A stretch of DNA of 64,000 nucleotides from Macrobrachium rosenbergii (taxonomy: Eukaryota > Arthropoda > Malacostraca > Decapoda > Palaemonidae): positions 8,976,162-9,040,161 of the forward strand of contig NC_089749.1 of assembly GCF_040412425.1 (NCBI RefSeq). Direction: 5' to 3'. The notes beneath the pieces are model-generated. The model did not search any database, was not told the DNA's origin, and was given only the letters and a program-made list of their open reading frames with translations. Shown piece after piece: positions 54,248 through 64,000 of this stretch. The translations under genes were made by a program, and so were the position numbers. The stretch's first letter is position 1. Each line of letters begins with the position of its first letter.

Positions 54248-54448
54248 TGGAGGGGAGGGAGAGGGAGAGGGAGGGAGGGAGAAAGATAGGGGAAGGGGGC
54301 CAAGGGAAGGGGACGGGGAAGGGGGTGGAAGTTTAGGAATACGAGAGGCGTGAACAGTGTCCATGTAGGTCTAGGTCCCCCTCCTTACCTAACCCTCCCA
54401 CCCTCCTCCTCTCCCCCATCCTCCCTCCTCCCTCCCCCTCCCTCCCTC
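54248..54448. repeat. Polypurine tract followed by polypyrimidine tract
   Basis: About 54248-54345 is almost all G/A (ggaggggagggagagggaga), and about 54376-54448 is almost all C/T (ccctccctcctccctccccc). Confidence 0.85.
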
Positions 54449-54459
54449 ACATCTTAGAA

Positions 54460-54650
54460 GACACCTGATAAAAATGACTGCTAGTGGAAGTGACTCCGGA
54501 CCATTAGGCGTGATGACGCCCGTCACAAAGGGCGTATCCGGCCGGGGAAGTCGGACAGCCATTACGACCCGTGCGCCTGCCGGCAGGAGAGATCGCCCGG
54601 ACTGATCTCCTCGGGAGGTCTATCGGTCTATTTTCCCGCGCGGCCTCTCT
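54460..54650. promoter_or_regulatory. CpG-rich island of complex sequence (possible regulatory element)
   Basis: GC-rich, non-repetitive stretch (ggcgtatccggccggggaag, gtgcgcctgccggcaggaga) in an AT-rich microsatellite desert. No protein reading is convincing. It is called only from composition. Confidence 0.3.
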
Positions 54651-54754
54651 GCATATATATACTCGGGCTTATTGACAAGTAAGGAAGCTGGTTTTTGTGG
54701 CGTTTGCCCAATTGTTGTGATGAGTTGGTTGTCTTGTCGCGAGAGGTGTGAGTT

Positions 54755-54755
<1 letters not shown>

Positions 54756-54813
<58 letters not shown>

Positions 54814-54827
54814 GAGAGAGAGAGAGT
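54756..54827. repeat. (GA)n microsatellite
   Basis: About 35 GA units with one interruption. Confidence 0.96.
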
Positions 54828-54927
54828 GCGTGCGTGCGAATGCATTCGGCCCAAAGATGATTTTTTAGACGATAGCGTTTTTTTTTTTTTAGCGTGTGTG
54901 CTTTTGTGATTTTTATACACACACATA

Positions 54928-54928
<1 letters not shown>

Positions 54929-54970
<42 letters not shown>
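54929..54970. repeat. (TA)n microsatellite
   Basis: About 20 TA units. Confidence 0.94.
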
Positions 54971-54972
<2 letters not shown>

Positions 54973-55297
54973 GCTGTGGTCGTAATCTGAAAAATACCTT
55001 TTCATACGCATTCATGTTCATTTTCAAGTGCTAAAACATATAAAATTGATAAAATAGTATTGCAGAGCGGAGAGCACCCACAAACCATTAATAATAAAAC
55101 AATTTACAAAAATGGTATTTGCCAGAGAGATATATATATACACACATACACACACACATACACATACAAACTAAACCCAAAGTGTTATGGAACTGAAGGT
55201 TTGAAGTAAGTTTTTGTATGGTATATATAAATATATATGGAAAATCATCTTTATGCACGTATTTGCGTTCGAACGGAACTATCCATTTAAGTATGCA

Positions 55298-55299
<2 letters not shown>

Positions 55300-55368
<69 letters not shown>
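55300..55368. repeat. (CT)n microsatellite
   Basis: About 34 CT units directly before the CpG-rich island at 55369. Confidence 0.96.
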
Positions 55369-55371
<3 letters not shown>

Positions 55372-55690
55372 AAGGTGTCTCCTCGAGGGCCCAATTTCCC
55401 GCGCGTTTTATCGGCTCCCACAGACAAGCGGGAGAAGGACAGTTGTCAGAAGAAAAACGGTGTTGCATTATGTTAATGGCGCAGAGCCCGCGTCCTCCCC
55501 GTATGAAAATGAGTCCGTGTTGCATTATGGATGCCCTGGCAATTGACCTCCCCGGGCAAGATATATCACATGCAGCTACAGAAATGGCGACGGTAATGTC
55601 GGAGTCGATGTTACGACAACAGGACACGAGCGTCAACATCGGCCTAGCGATCCCAACACGGGCAGTCAAAGGAGCGACTAATGTGATGTG
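55369..55690. promoter_or_regulatory. CpG-rich complex island (possible regulatory element)
   Basis: Non-repetitive, CpG-containing sequence with long open frames on both strands, but without codon-like features or protein similarity I recognise. It contains cattatgttaatgg (55466-55479) and ttgcattatgg, both recurring in related form at 63437-63485. Confidence 0.3.
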
Positions 55691-57054
55691 TACATAAAAC
55701 ATTCTAAATAAACGAGGGATTTATAGGACGATGAGATTTGCTCTTTATTTGTTTATGAAGCTTATTCGAGCTCATTCAAAGAGGTCGAGATGGGAAAGAG
55801 CTTGCCTTGTCAAGGTTTATGTTAAGACTTCGTTCTTGGGTTGGGACGATTTCACCTTTTCGAAAAATCTGCTTAAATGGCTAGGAAAGAAAGAGGAAGG
55901 GAGGGAATTCTACTACATGGAGGTATATTGCAAGGATGATAGCAAAAAGCAATAGCAATTGCTATAGTAATCTCTGTTCCACTTTCCGCTTCTTTTCAAA
56001 ACCAGGTCGGTCTGGGTGCGCGGTTTGACTTGGTTATTTTACTAACGGTCATCGCAAGTAATTAGGCCTACATCAAATTTGAGAAGACAGTATGGGTAAA
56101 GTATTAGTTTAAAAAGAGAGCGGGAAAACAATCGTATATATAATATTTTTCCTAATGACCTCCATCTGTTCATTTCGTGTTCACACTGAATCTTAATGGT
56201 TGTGAAGTAACTCACTTCGTTAGTCACAAATGAGAGCGACTGAAACTTCTAGATTTTTTCGTTTTAGTTTTTTTTCAAGTTTTTCGATACAGGAGCTTTA
56301 CCGAAGTGTTTTTGTGCAATAATATAACAATTGTATCTTTATACCATAGATCAATCATTCCAGTAACATTAAGCAAACACTTTATCTTAAAAATAAGAAG
56401 CTGAGTTCCTCGTCCGTTTAGCAAGAAGCAGAACAGCTGAGTAAATCCCGGTATATACAGTATATATCTCATATCGTATGTGTAACATGATCCACTTTCC
56501 GCATTATTACATGCGCAGATATAGTTTCCTCAAAAACATTCATTTTAACTGAATGTTTATATATGCTTGAGGAAAATCTATTAAATTTTAAAATTCCCAT
56601 AGGCCTATAACCATTTTTAGTTTTCTGTAAAAGAAAACCATTGAGATGGCTATTTGGCTGTCCGTCCGCCCTCAGATCTTAAAAACTACTGAGGCTAGAG
56701 GGCTGCAAATTGCTGTGTTGATCATCCACCCTCCAATCATCAAACATACCAAATTGCAGCCCTCTAGTCTCAGTAGTTTTTATTCTATTTAAGGTTAAAG
56801 TTAGCCATGATCTTGCGTCTGGCACAGCTATAGGTGCCAACGACACAGGACACCACCGGGCCGTGGCTGAAAGTTTCATGGGCCGCGGCTGATACTTAGA
56901 GATGCAGGTTAGATATTGTAGTTTCCAGTATGACACTCTGGAATATTACTTATTGGACGGGAAACAGTGTTTGTATATTACTAAACATCTGAAGTGTATC
57001 TTTGGCAGCAAAGAATTCTTCATGGGTCATACACAGGTCATAATGCGACCTAGC
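55691..57054. other. Intergenic, no gene recognised
   Basis: AT-rich sequence with one fold-back repeat copy (56612-56900). No coding or RNA feature seen. Confidence 0.5.
56612..56900. repeat. Fold-back dispersed repeat, copy 2
   Basis: Starts with the palindromic ttagttttctgtaaaagaaaa, then the arms aaaactactgaggctagagg / gcagccctctagtctcagta, and ends with ccgtggctgaaagtttcatg. Opposite orientation to the copy at 20080-20385. Confidence 0.88.
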
Positions 57055-58270
57055 ACAGTTTTATCTATAAATACATGTACAGATTCCTGAAAGCTCTCTG
57101 TACAGTTTTATCTTTAAATATGTACAGATTCCTGAAAGCTCTGTGTACAGTTTTATCTTAAACATATGTACAGATTCCAAAGCACCCTGTACAGTTTCAT
57201 CTTTAAATATGTGTACAGATTCCCAAAAGCCCTCTGTGCAGTTTTATCTTTAAATATCTGTACAGATTCCCGAAAGCTCATTTTACACCAGATTCATGAA
57301 AGCTCTCTATCTGTACAGTTTATCTTTGAATCTTAAATACATGTACAGATTCCTGAAAGCTCTCTGTACAGTTTTATCTTTAAATATATGTAAAAATTCC
57401 CAAAGCTCTCTGTGCAGTTTTATCTTTTAAATACATGTACAGATTCCTGAAAAGCTCTCTGTACAGTTTTATCTTTAAATATCTGTACAGATTCTGGAAA
57501 GCACCTGTACAGTTTTATCTTTAAATGTATGTACAGAGATTCCTGAAAGCTCTCATAAAGTTTTATCTTTAAATATATGTGTACAGACTTCCCGAAAACT
57601 CTCTTGTGCAGTTTTATCTATAAATATCTGTACAGATTCCCAAAGCTCCTGAAAAGTTTTCTTAAATATATGTAAAGATTCTAAAGCTCCTGTGCAGTTT
57701 TATCTTTAAATATCTGTACAGATTCCAACTCTATGTGAAGTTTTATCTTTAAATATATGTACAGATTCCCAAAGCTCTCCGTACAGTTTTTATCTTAAAA
57801 TATGTACAGATTCCCGGAAAGCTCTCTGTGCAGTTTCATCTTAAATATATGTACAGATTCCCTGAAAGCTCTCTGCTGATTCCCGATAGTTTGTCTTTTA
57901 TCTTGAATATATGTACAGTTTGAAAGCTCTCTGTAAACTTTTAGACTATAAATATATGCAGATTCCTGAAACCTTTAGTTTCTTTAAATATGCTGTATGT
58001 GTACAGATTCCGAAAAGCTCCTAGTTTTATCTTAAATATATGTTTATCTTTAATTATATGTAAAGATTCCTGAAAGCTCTATTGCACAGTTTTATCTTTT
58101 AAATACATGTACAGATTCCCAAAACTCTCCGCATAATTTTATCTTTAAATACATGAAGATGTACAGTTTTATCTTTTAAATTCAGAAGATTCCTGCTCTC
58201 TGCATAATTTTATCTTTAAATATGTACAGATTCAGCTCTCTGTACAGTTTTGTCTTTAAATATATGTACG
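57055..58270. repeat. 47-bp minisatellite, about 25 degenerate copies
   Basis: The unit consists of cctgaaagctctctgtacag, then ttttatctttaaatatatg and tacagatt. Copies vary by indels and substitutions over 1.2 kb. Confidence 0.95.
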
Positions 58271-58383
58271 TCTACATAACTGTGGATTTGCGTAACCAGT
58301 TAATTTTAGCGTTTAGGTGATTTTTATCGTATTTTCCTACATAAATACATTAGAAGCCTGACATACTGTAATATCTGATTGAT

Positions 58384-58710
58384 TTTAGTTTTTTGTAAAA
58401 GAAAACTAATGAGCCGGCTTTGTCTGTCCGTCCGCACTTTATTCTGTCCTCTACTTTCTGTCCGCCTCAGATCTTAAAGATTACTGAGGCTAGAGGGCTG
58501 CCGGTTGGTATGTTGATCATCCACCGTCATCAAACATACCAAACGTACTCCTCAAAGTAGCTTGTAATTTTATTTAGCCCATAATCGTTGCGTCTGGCAA
58601 CGATATAGGACAGGCCCGCCAGCGGGCTGTAAGTTTAAAGTTTCATGGGCAGCGGCTCATACAGCATTATACCGAGACTACCGAAAGATAAGATCTGTTT
58701 TCGGCGGCCT
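58384..58710. repeat. Fold-back dispersed repeat, copy 3
   Basis: Has ttttagttttttgtaaaaga, the arm actgaggctagagggctgcc, a partly deleted second arm, and the far end accgaaagataagatctgtt, which matches the reverse of the start of copy 1 (agatctatctttcggt). Confidence 0.85.
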
Positions 58711-59318
58711 TTGATTATATGCTGTACCAAGCTCGATTATGCCGAAGAAACTTCATGGCGCATTTTACTTGTTTTTTTCACTCTGCTTAATTTTCAAACG
58801 TGACCATTATCTCTTTTTTTAATTTTATTAGATTTCACTTTAAATAAAAGAATTTTTTAAGAACGGCAAATGAATACGATTTGTAGATACGCCAAAGATA
58901 ATATTGGCCTAAACATTATCTTTAAAAGATTAAAAGAAACAAAGTTAAATTCTCTCATTATCATAATAAGTACAATGACCTGAAATCTATCTACAAAATT
59001 GTTTAAAATTTTGGTTGAGCGCAAATTTATAATCACTATGATTACAACAATTGAATTTAAGTTACAGACAGTTTCAGTGTCGGAACCTGCTATATTAACT
59101 GCTTCCATTTCGACAAACATTCAGATAAGTATGTTTCTCTTTAGGAATTTCTATTATTTTATTAAAAATGCCTATGTAAAATGCAAGATATGGAAAAAGG
59201 AATTATGGAATATTGGGTGAATGTAATAATATATACATATATACATGTATATATGTACATGTATGTATGTACATACATGATGTGTATATATATACATACA
59301 TATACATAAATATATATA

Positions 59319-59393
<75 letters not shown>

Positions 59394-59530
59394 ACATTAA
59401 TCTTTGAATTTACACCTTGGACAAAAAAAAAAATATACACAAAATTATAATGATTAATTTTTATATGAATTTTATTGTAATTATAAAAATTAATGAATAA
59501 TAATAATAATTTATATGAATTTTTATTCAC
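58711..59530. other. Intergenic, AT-rich with (AT)n
   Basis: No gene recognised. An AT-rich run with (AT)n at about 59320-59390. Confidence 0.55.
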
Positions 59531-59531
59531 A

Positions 59532-59596
59532 AGAATTTGTATTTGAAACATGGCAAAGACATCCTGCAGACTCAAGTAATAAGAGACATTGTCCCA

Positions 59597-59644
<48 letters not shown>

Positions 59645-59740
59645 CTATCATCACAAGAATTTGTATTTGAAACATGGCAAAGACATCCCGTAGACTTTCT
59701 CAAGTACTGACTTCCAAGAGACATTGTCCCACTACCCCAA
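59532..59740. repeat. Composite duplication with (AAT)n
   Basis: aagaatttgtatttgaaaca through gagacattgtccca occurs at about 59532-59597 and 59655-59732, flanking (AAT)n at 59597-59644. Confidence 0.9.
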
Positions 59741-60039
59741 TTTAAAGGTACCCAGAACAATCTAATTTCTAGTATTTTAACGACACTTTTTATTTACTTA
59801 TACTGCAGTCTGGTTAATTTATCCCCTTCTCCTGCCCAGCCTTGAATGACGAAAAGTAGAGAGAAGGGAAGAAAATAAAACGAATAACGGCTCATTTGGT
59901 TACTCCAAAGAAAGTATGATAGACTCTATTGTCAGATGACAGGCTTATCTTAATGGTCATAAATTTTCCTTAAGATTATGGATGCGTGATATTTCATGAT
60001 ACGTTAAGTTAGTTTAATTATCTAACTGTATATTGATGA

Positions 60040-60214
60040 CGACAGTAACAATATTGAGAGTCTAGAGTCTACAATATATTCGATTTTCAGAAACTAATTT
60101 TCTTGCTGACATATTCGTTCTGATATGACAAATTTCCTCCAGACCGAAAGTGAGTAATATTCAAAGACACATAAAGGATCTTAACTGTTCAAATTGCATA
60201 CTATGTATGTAATA

Positions 60215-60262
<48 letters not shown>

Positions 60263-60400
60263 TACAGCATTTTCAGAGCCTAAAAAGTATTTGATTTTCA
60301 GAAAGTAATTTTTCTGCCATTTTTGTTTTCCCATCATGAAAAATTTCCTGAGTAATATTCAATAATACATTGAGCCTTGATTATCTAACTGCATAACAAC

Positions 60401-60463
<63 letters not shown>

Positions 60464-60549
60464 ATTTCCAAGTCGTGAAAGTTATTCGATTTTCAAAAAG
60501 TAATTTTTTCCTTTCCGATTTTGTTCCCCATTCACGACAAATTTCCTGC

Positions 60550-60583
<34 letters not shown>

Positions 60584-60740
60584 TAATAATAATATTAATA
60601 ATAATAATAATAATAATGAATTGCAGTATTTCCGGAGTCTACAAGACATTCGATTCTCAGAAAGTAATTCTTGCCGCCGTAAAAGGTATTCCATTATCCG
60701 AATATAACTTTTTTCCAAGCCATTTTCGTTCTCCCGTACA
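60040..60740. repeat. Composite tandem array, 4 units with (AAT)n
   Basis: Four copies of a segment with ttcgattttcagaaagtaat followed by ttcgttctcc..atgacaaatttcctg (near 60079, 60290, 60488, 60651), separated by (AAT)n at about 60217-60262, 60400-60459 and 60552-60617. Confidence 0.88.
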
Positions 60741-61435
60741 AAGCGAATTTAGGTGGCGCCTGGCCATTGAAAATGATGAATATGATGATGATGATGATGA
60801 TAATAATAATGATGATGATGAAGCGTCTGTGATTACAAAGTGTATTTCACTGTAACCCGAATTAACCCAGACCTAACTATTTAATACTGAGAGAGGATAC
60901 AAAAATTAATGTTTCCCCTTTTTTGTAGAAGGCTGCGCTAATTATTCTGTCTAAATGCACCGTCATATTGTTGCTCCGGACGTCTAATTTTGCCCACGTT
61001 TTCCCCCATGATGCATTTCGCTTTCACTTTCCAAGATTATAGGGTTATAATCGTCTTTCTTTTAAGGGGCAAACGTCTTTCGATTTTTTAAAATTTTAAT
61101 TTTCGTTTTTTTTTTATTTTTACATTTTATTTTCGCTGCGTGGATTTTTTCATTTTTATTTATTTATATTTTTTGCTTTACTTTTATTTAAAAATTTATT
61201 TTTATTTTTATATTCAATATTTCGGTTTTTAAAATTTTAGTCTGATTTTTTTTTTATTTTTGAAATTTTTACTTTCAGGATGGGAATGTAGTCATGGGTC
61301 TAGTTGCCACTCCCGTCGGCCTTTTGTAGTTCAAGCTGAAATGTTTTACAGCGATTGAGGGAAGTGATATTTTTGTTTCAGCGGTTAAATTAATATTAAT
61401 TATATTTTTATATACCTAGCCAATTATTATTATTA

Positions 61436-61481
<46 letters not shown>

Positions 61482-61560
61482 GTTGTTGTTGTTGTAAACT
61501 TTTGTTTAGGTTAATTGTATGATAATTATATCATTTGAATTAGGAACAACCTGGTGTATT
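60741..61560. other. Intergenic, no gene recognised
   Basis: Includes (GAT)n near 60780-60820, a T-rich low-complexity stretch (61080-61280) and (ATT)n at 61425-61482. Confidence 0.5.
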
Positions 61561-61567
61561 AAAACAG

Positions 61568-61623
<56 letters not shown>

Positions 61624-61665
61624 TCGACTGATTTTTGTAGGACAAACTAAATGGCATTAGAGTAG

Positions 61666-61696
<31 letters not shown>

Positions 61697-61722
61697 ATTT
61701 TCAATAGACAGAGATTCCTTTC

Positions 61723-61781
<59 letters not shown>

Positions 61782-61850
61782 TACCAATCGATTTATTTTC
61801 AAGATGACTAAACCAAATGGTACGTCTGAGAGAGAGAGAGAGGAGAGAGA

Positions 61851-61898
<48 letters not shown>

Positions 61899-61984
61899 CC
61901 TAATAATAATAATCTAATAATAATAATAATAATAATAATAAAAATGGATCAATCTATTTTCAAGATGACTAAATAATGGTACGT

Positions 61985-62028
<44 letters not shown>

Positions 62029-62096
62029 CTTTCTAATAATAATAATAATAATGTACCGATCGATTTATTTCCAAGACGACTAAACCGAATGGTACG

Positions 62097-62165
<69 letters not shown>
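61560..62165. repeat. Composite tandem array: (AAT)n - 45-bp spacer - (GA)n, 4 units
   Basis: Units share aatgtaccgatcgatttatt, ttcaagatgactaaaccaaa and tggtacgtctgagagag, then (GA)n and gattcctttcta before the next (AAT)n. GA blocks lie at about 61670-61695, 61828-61895, 61987-62026 and 62099-62165. Confidence 0.93.
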
Positions 62166-62168
<3 letters not shown>

Positions 62169-62440
62169 GTAGGAGCCGCTGCTTCTCAAGTCGAAGGAAG
62201 GACCAAATCCTACCAGCCTGCACCCGAAGTCCTGCGGTGTGGTAGGGAGGTAGGACGTTAAGACGGGGAATATTATATATAAACATGTCCGTGCCGTAAG
62301 TATAGCCCAGCGCGGATTCCGCAGAAAACAGAAGTGCATTGTAAATTTGGGGCCTAATAACCACTGGACCACTTCCTAAATGGCCAAAAAGCAGAGGGAG
62401 CGACCTGACTGATGTTGCGGATGAAGTATGGAAACTCAGG
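62166..62440. promoter_or_regulatory. Complex-sequence island (possible regulatory element)
   Basis: Non-repetitive, GC-richer stretch between microsatellite arrays (tcctgcggtgtggtagggag, cagcgcggattccgcagaaa). There is no convincing coding exon. It is called from composition only. Confidence 0.25.
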
Positions 62441-62668
62441 CGGTGTGTGAGTAAATAAAAATTAAGTTTTTTTCGTGTTTTTTTTTTTGTTGGGGGGGAG
62501 GGGAGTGGAGTGGAGGGTTATCTGGGGAGGGGAGGGATGAGATGGCGGTAAAGATTATTTTGCTTGATTTTTTTTTTATTTTTATTTTTGTGTGAGTATG
62601 TTGGGTTGTTTTTTAGGTCGATATTCGGTAGTTTTTTTTTATCTTGGAGGAAATTGTTCTTTGTGTGT

Positions 62669-62680
<12 letters not shown>

Positions 62681-62743
<63 letters not shown>

Positions 62744-62879
62744 CAGTATATATATTATGTGTGTGTGTGTATTTATATATATACATCTGGAAGAAATTAA
62801 AGTATTATTTAAACGATTATTAGTTAAGTTTTATTCAGAAAGTAAATATTTCCTGTCTGTGTGTGCGTGTATATTTTCT

Positions 62880-62941
<62 letters not shown>
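62681..62941. repeat. Two (AT)n microsatellites
   Basis: Runs at about 62681-62734 and 62884-62940 in otherwise AT-rich sequence. Confidence 0.95.
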
Positions 62942-62942
<1 letters not shown>

Positions 62943-63059
62943 TGTATATATACAATATATTCAGAACAAAACTGCAGAAGAGTACTTAAACAAATTTATA
63001 AAAATAAATTAAAAATCAAAAAAGAATCCAAAGCTGACATCTCGCAATTTTGATTTGTA

Positions 63060-63384
63060 ACCCACCAGGCGGATGGGTCCAGAGACGGACCCTGGAGTAC
63101 TCCACTGCACAGAATTCGGGGAAGACGAAGACGGAACATCGGATGTTAGGTAACTCCGTCCAAATAACTTTCCGAGCCGACGAAATCCTGTGGCATTCTC
63201 ACAGCAGCATTGGCGGTGGCTGTGGCGGTGGTGGCGGTGGTGATATCACCCTTATTCATATGGATAAACATACTTTTAATTAAGGTTCTAATCCTCGCCA
63301 TCGAGCGGCTTAATTGGGAGAAATCCTGATTAATTGACTTCGATAAGCTCCTATCGACAATGCATATGTCATCGCCGGTCGGGT

Positions 63385-63420
<36 letters not shown>

Positions 63421-63540
63421 GAGGTTCAATAGGACCCATTATGTTAATGGAAGTTGGCCCCCGGGTTTCTGACGGGTTGCATTCTGTTCTGGGCCCCAGA
63501 ATTCGGGGAGGATGGCAATGTTGGTTTTTGACAAACAACA
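63060..63540. promoter_or_regulatory. Complex-sequence island with TAAT-type motifs (possible regulatory element)
   Basis: Non-repetitive sequence with ttaattaagg, gattaattgac, tcgataagctcctatcgaca and atgcatatg, interrupted by (CT)n at 63387-63418. Then come cattatgttaatgg (63437-63450) and gggttgcattctg, which echo the island at 55369-55690. No gene reading is convincing. Confidence 0.3.
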
Positions 63541-63563
63541 GTGCGTGGAGGTCACGAGTTTTT

Positions 63564-63564
<1 letters not shown>

Positions 63565-63625
<61 letters not shown>

Positions 63626-63675
63626 TAATAATACCAGTTATTTCAGCTCAAGACTATATACTGAGATTGGATTTT

Positions 63676-63710
<35 letters not shown>

Positions 63711-63765
63711 TAATAATAATAATATCCTTTATTTCAGTTCGAGGTCATATGCAGATAGAATTTTC

Positions 63766-63807
<42 letters not shown>

Positions 63808-63812
63808 TAATA
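63565..63812. repeat. Composite tandem array with (AAT)n, 2-3 units
   Basis: (AAT)n blocks at about 63565-63630, 63677-63722 and 63768-63812 are separated by related spacers (gttatttcagctcaagacta / ctttatttcagttcgaggtc). Confidence 0.85.
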
Positions 63813-63905
63813 ATGATAATAATAATAATAACGTTCTTTGGAAGCTTGAATTTGAAGTCAATGGCCCCAGTGGGCTTATTGCACATGAATGGGGTTCATC
63901 TTCTG

Positions 63906-63941
<36 letters not shown>

Positions 63942-64000
63942 CGCCACGGCTGCATAGTTTTCGCTTCATCGTGTTTATAATTATTTGCCCATATGACGCC

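Noticed and set aside
54620..55702. Open frames of Leu-Ser or Arg-Glu repeats and the 159/204-codon frames around 55.2-55.7 kb
   Set aside because: They arise from (CT)n/(GA)n tracts joined to GC-rich sequence; there is no domain, splice or codon support, and frames are open on both strands.
57055..58270. CRISPR-like array
   Set aside because: Units are directly adjacent and degenerate with no constant repeat and unique spacers, in a eukaryotic genome; it is a minisatellite.

Overview
The window is eukaryotic nuclear DNA, almost certainly from a decapod crustacean. The evidence is multi-exon genes with GT-AG introns, very abundant (AT)n, (CT/GA)n and (AAT)n microsatellites, and several dispersed repeats of the kind I know from decapod shrimp and crayfish sequence. 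One of these, a fold-back repeat with a gaggctagagggctgca core, suggests a palaemonid prawn such as Macrobrachium. The species is an inference, because nothing here is diagnostic without a database search.

Layout. (1) 1-6538, +: the last eight coding exons of a split-kinase receptor tyrosine kinase of the PDGFR/VEGFR (Pvr-like) type, cut by the left edge. Its introns hold a tRNA-derived SINE with a 14-bp target duplication and a MITE with an 8-bp target duplication. (2) About 9480-15500, +: a complete OVCA2-type serine hydrolase (223 aa) with a likely non-coding first exon. (3) 16784-21291, -: a complete B3GNTL1-type family 2 glycosyltransferase (348 aa, eight exons), convergent with OVCA2. 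(4) About 21500-30039, +: a large zinc-finger gene (ZAD-like domain, AT-hook, about 24 C2H2 fingers), divergent from B3GNTL1 across a CpG-rich probable shared promoter. Its reading frame is broken by +1 in the middle. (5) 34276-40811, -: a four-exon gene for an unrecognised secreted, modular, low-complexity protein of 421 aa. (6) 41710-51226, -: a 13-exon DUF885 (HETxPGHH) protein of about 685 aa with a signal peptide and a hydrophobic C-terminus; exon 12 carries a one-base frame break. (7) About 52.7-64 kb: no gene recognised. This part is simple repeats, minisatellites and composite tandem arrays, interrupted by a few CpG-rich islands of complex sequence that may be regulatory.

The genes do not form an obvious pathway. 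The strongest theme outside the genes is local tandem amplification: short unique segments of about 40-150 bp, each attached to a variable microsatellite, are repeated 2-4 times at five or more places. In the DUF885 gene two such events copied the 3' end of an exon with its splice donor, and microsatellites also serve as the pyrimidine tracts of splice acceptors.

All exon boundaries were placed by eye from splice consensus, phase agreement and remembered family alignments. No alignment or search was run.
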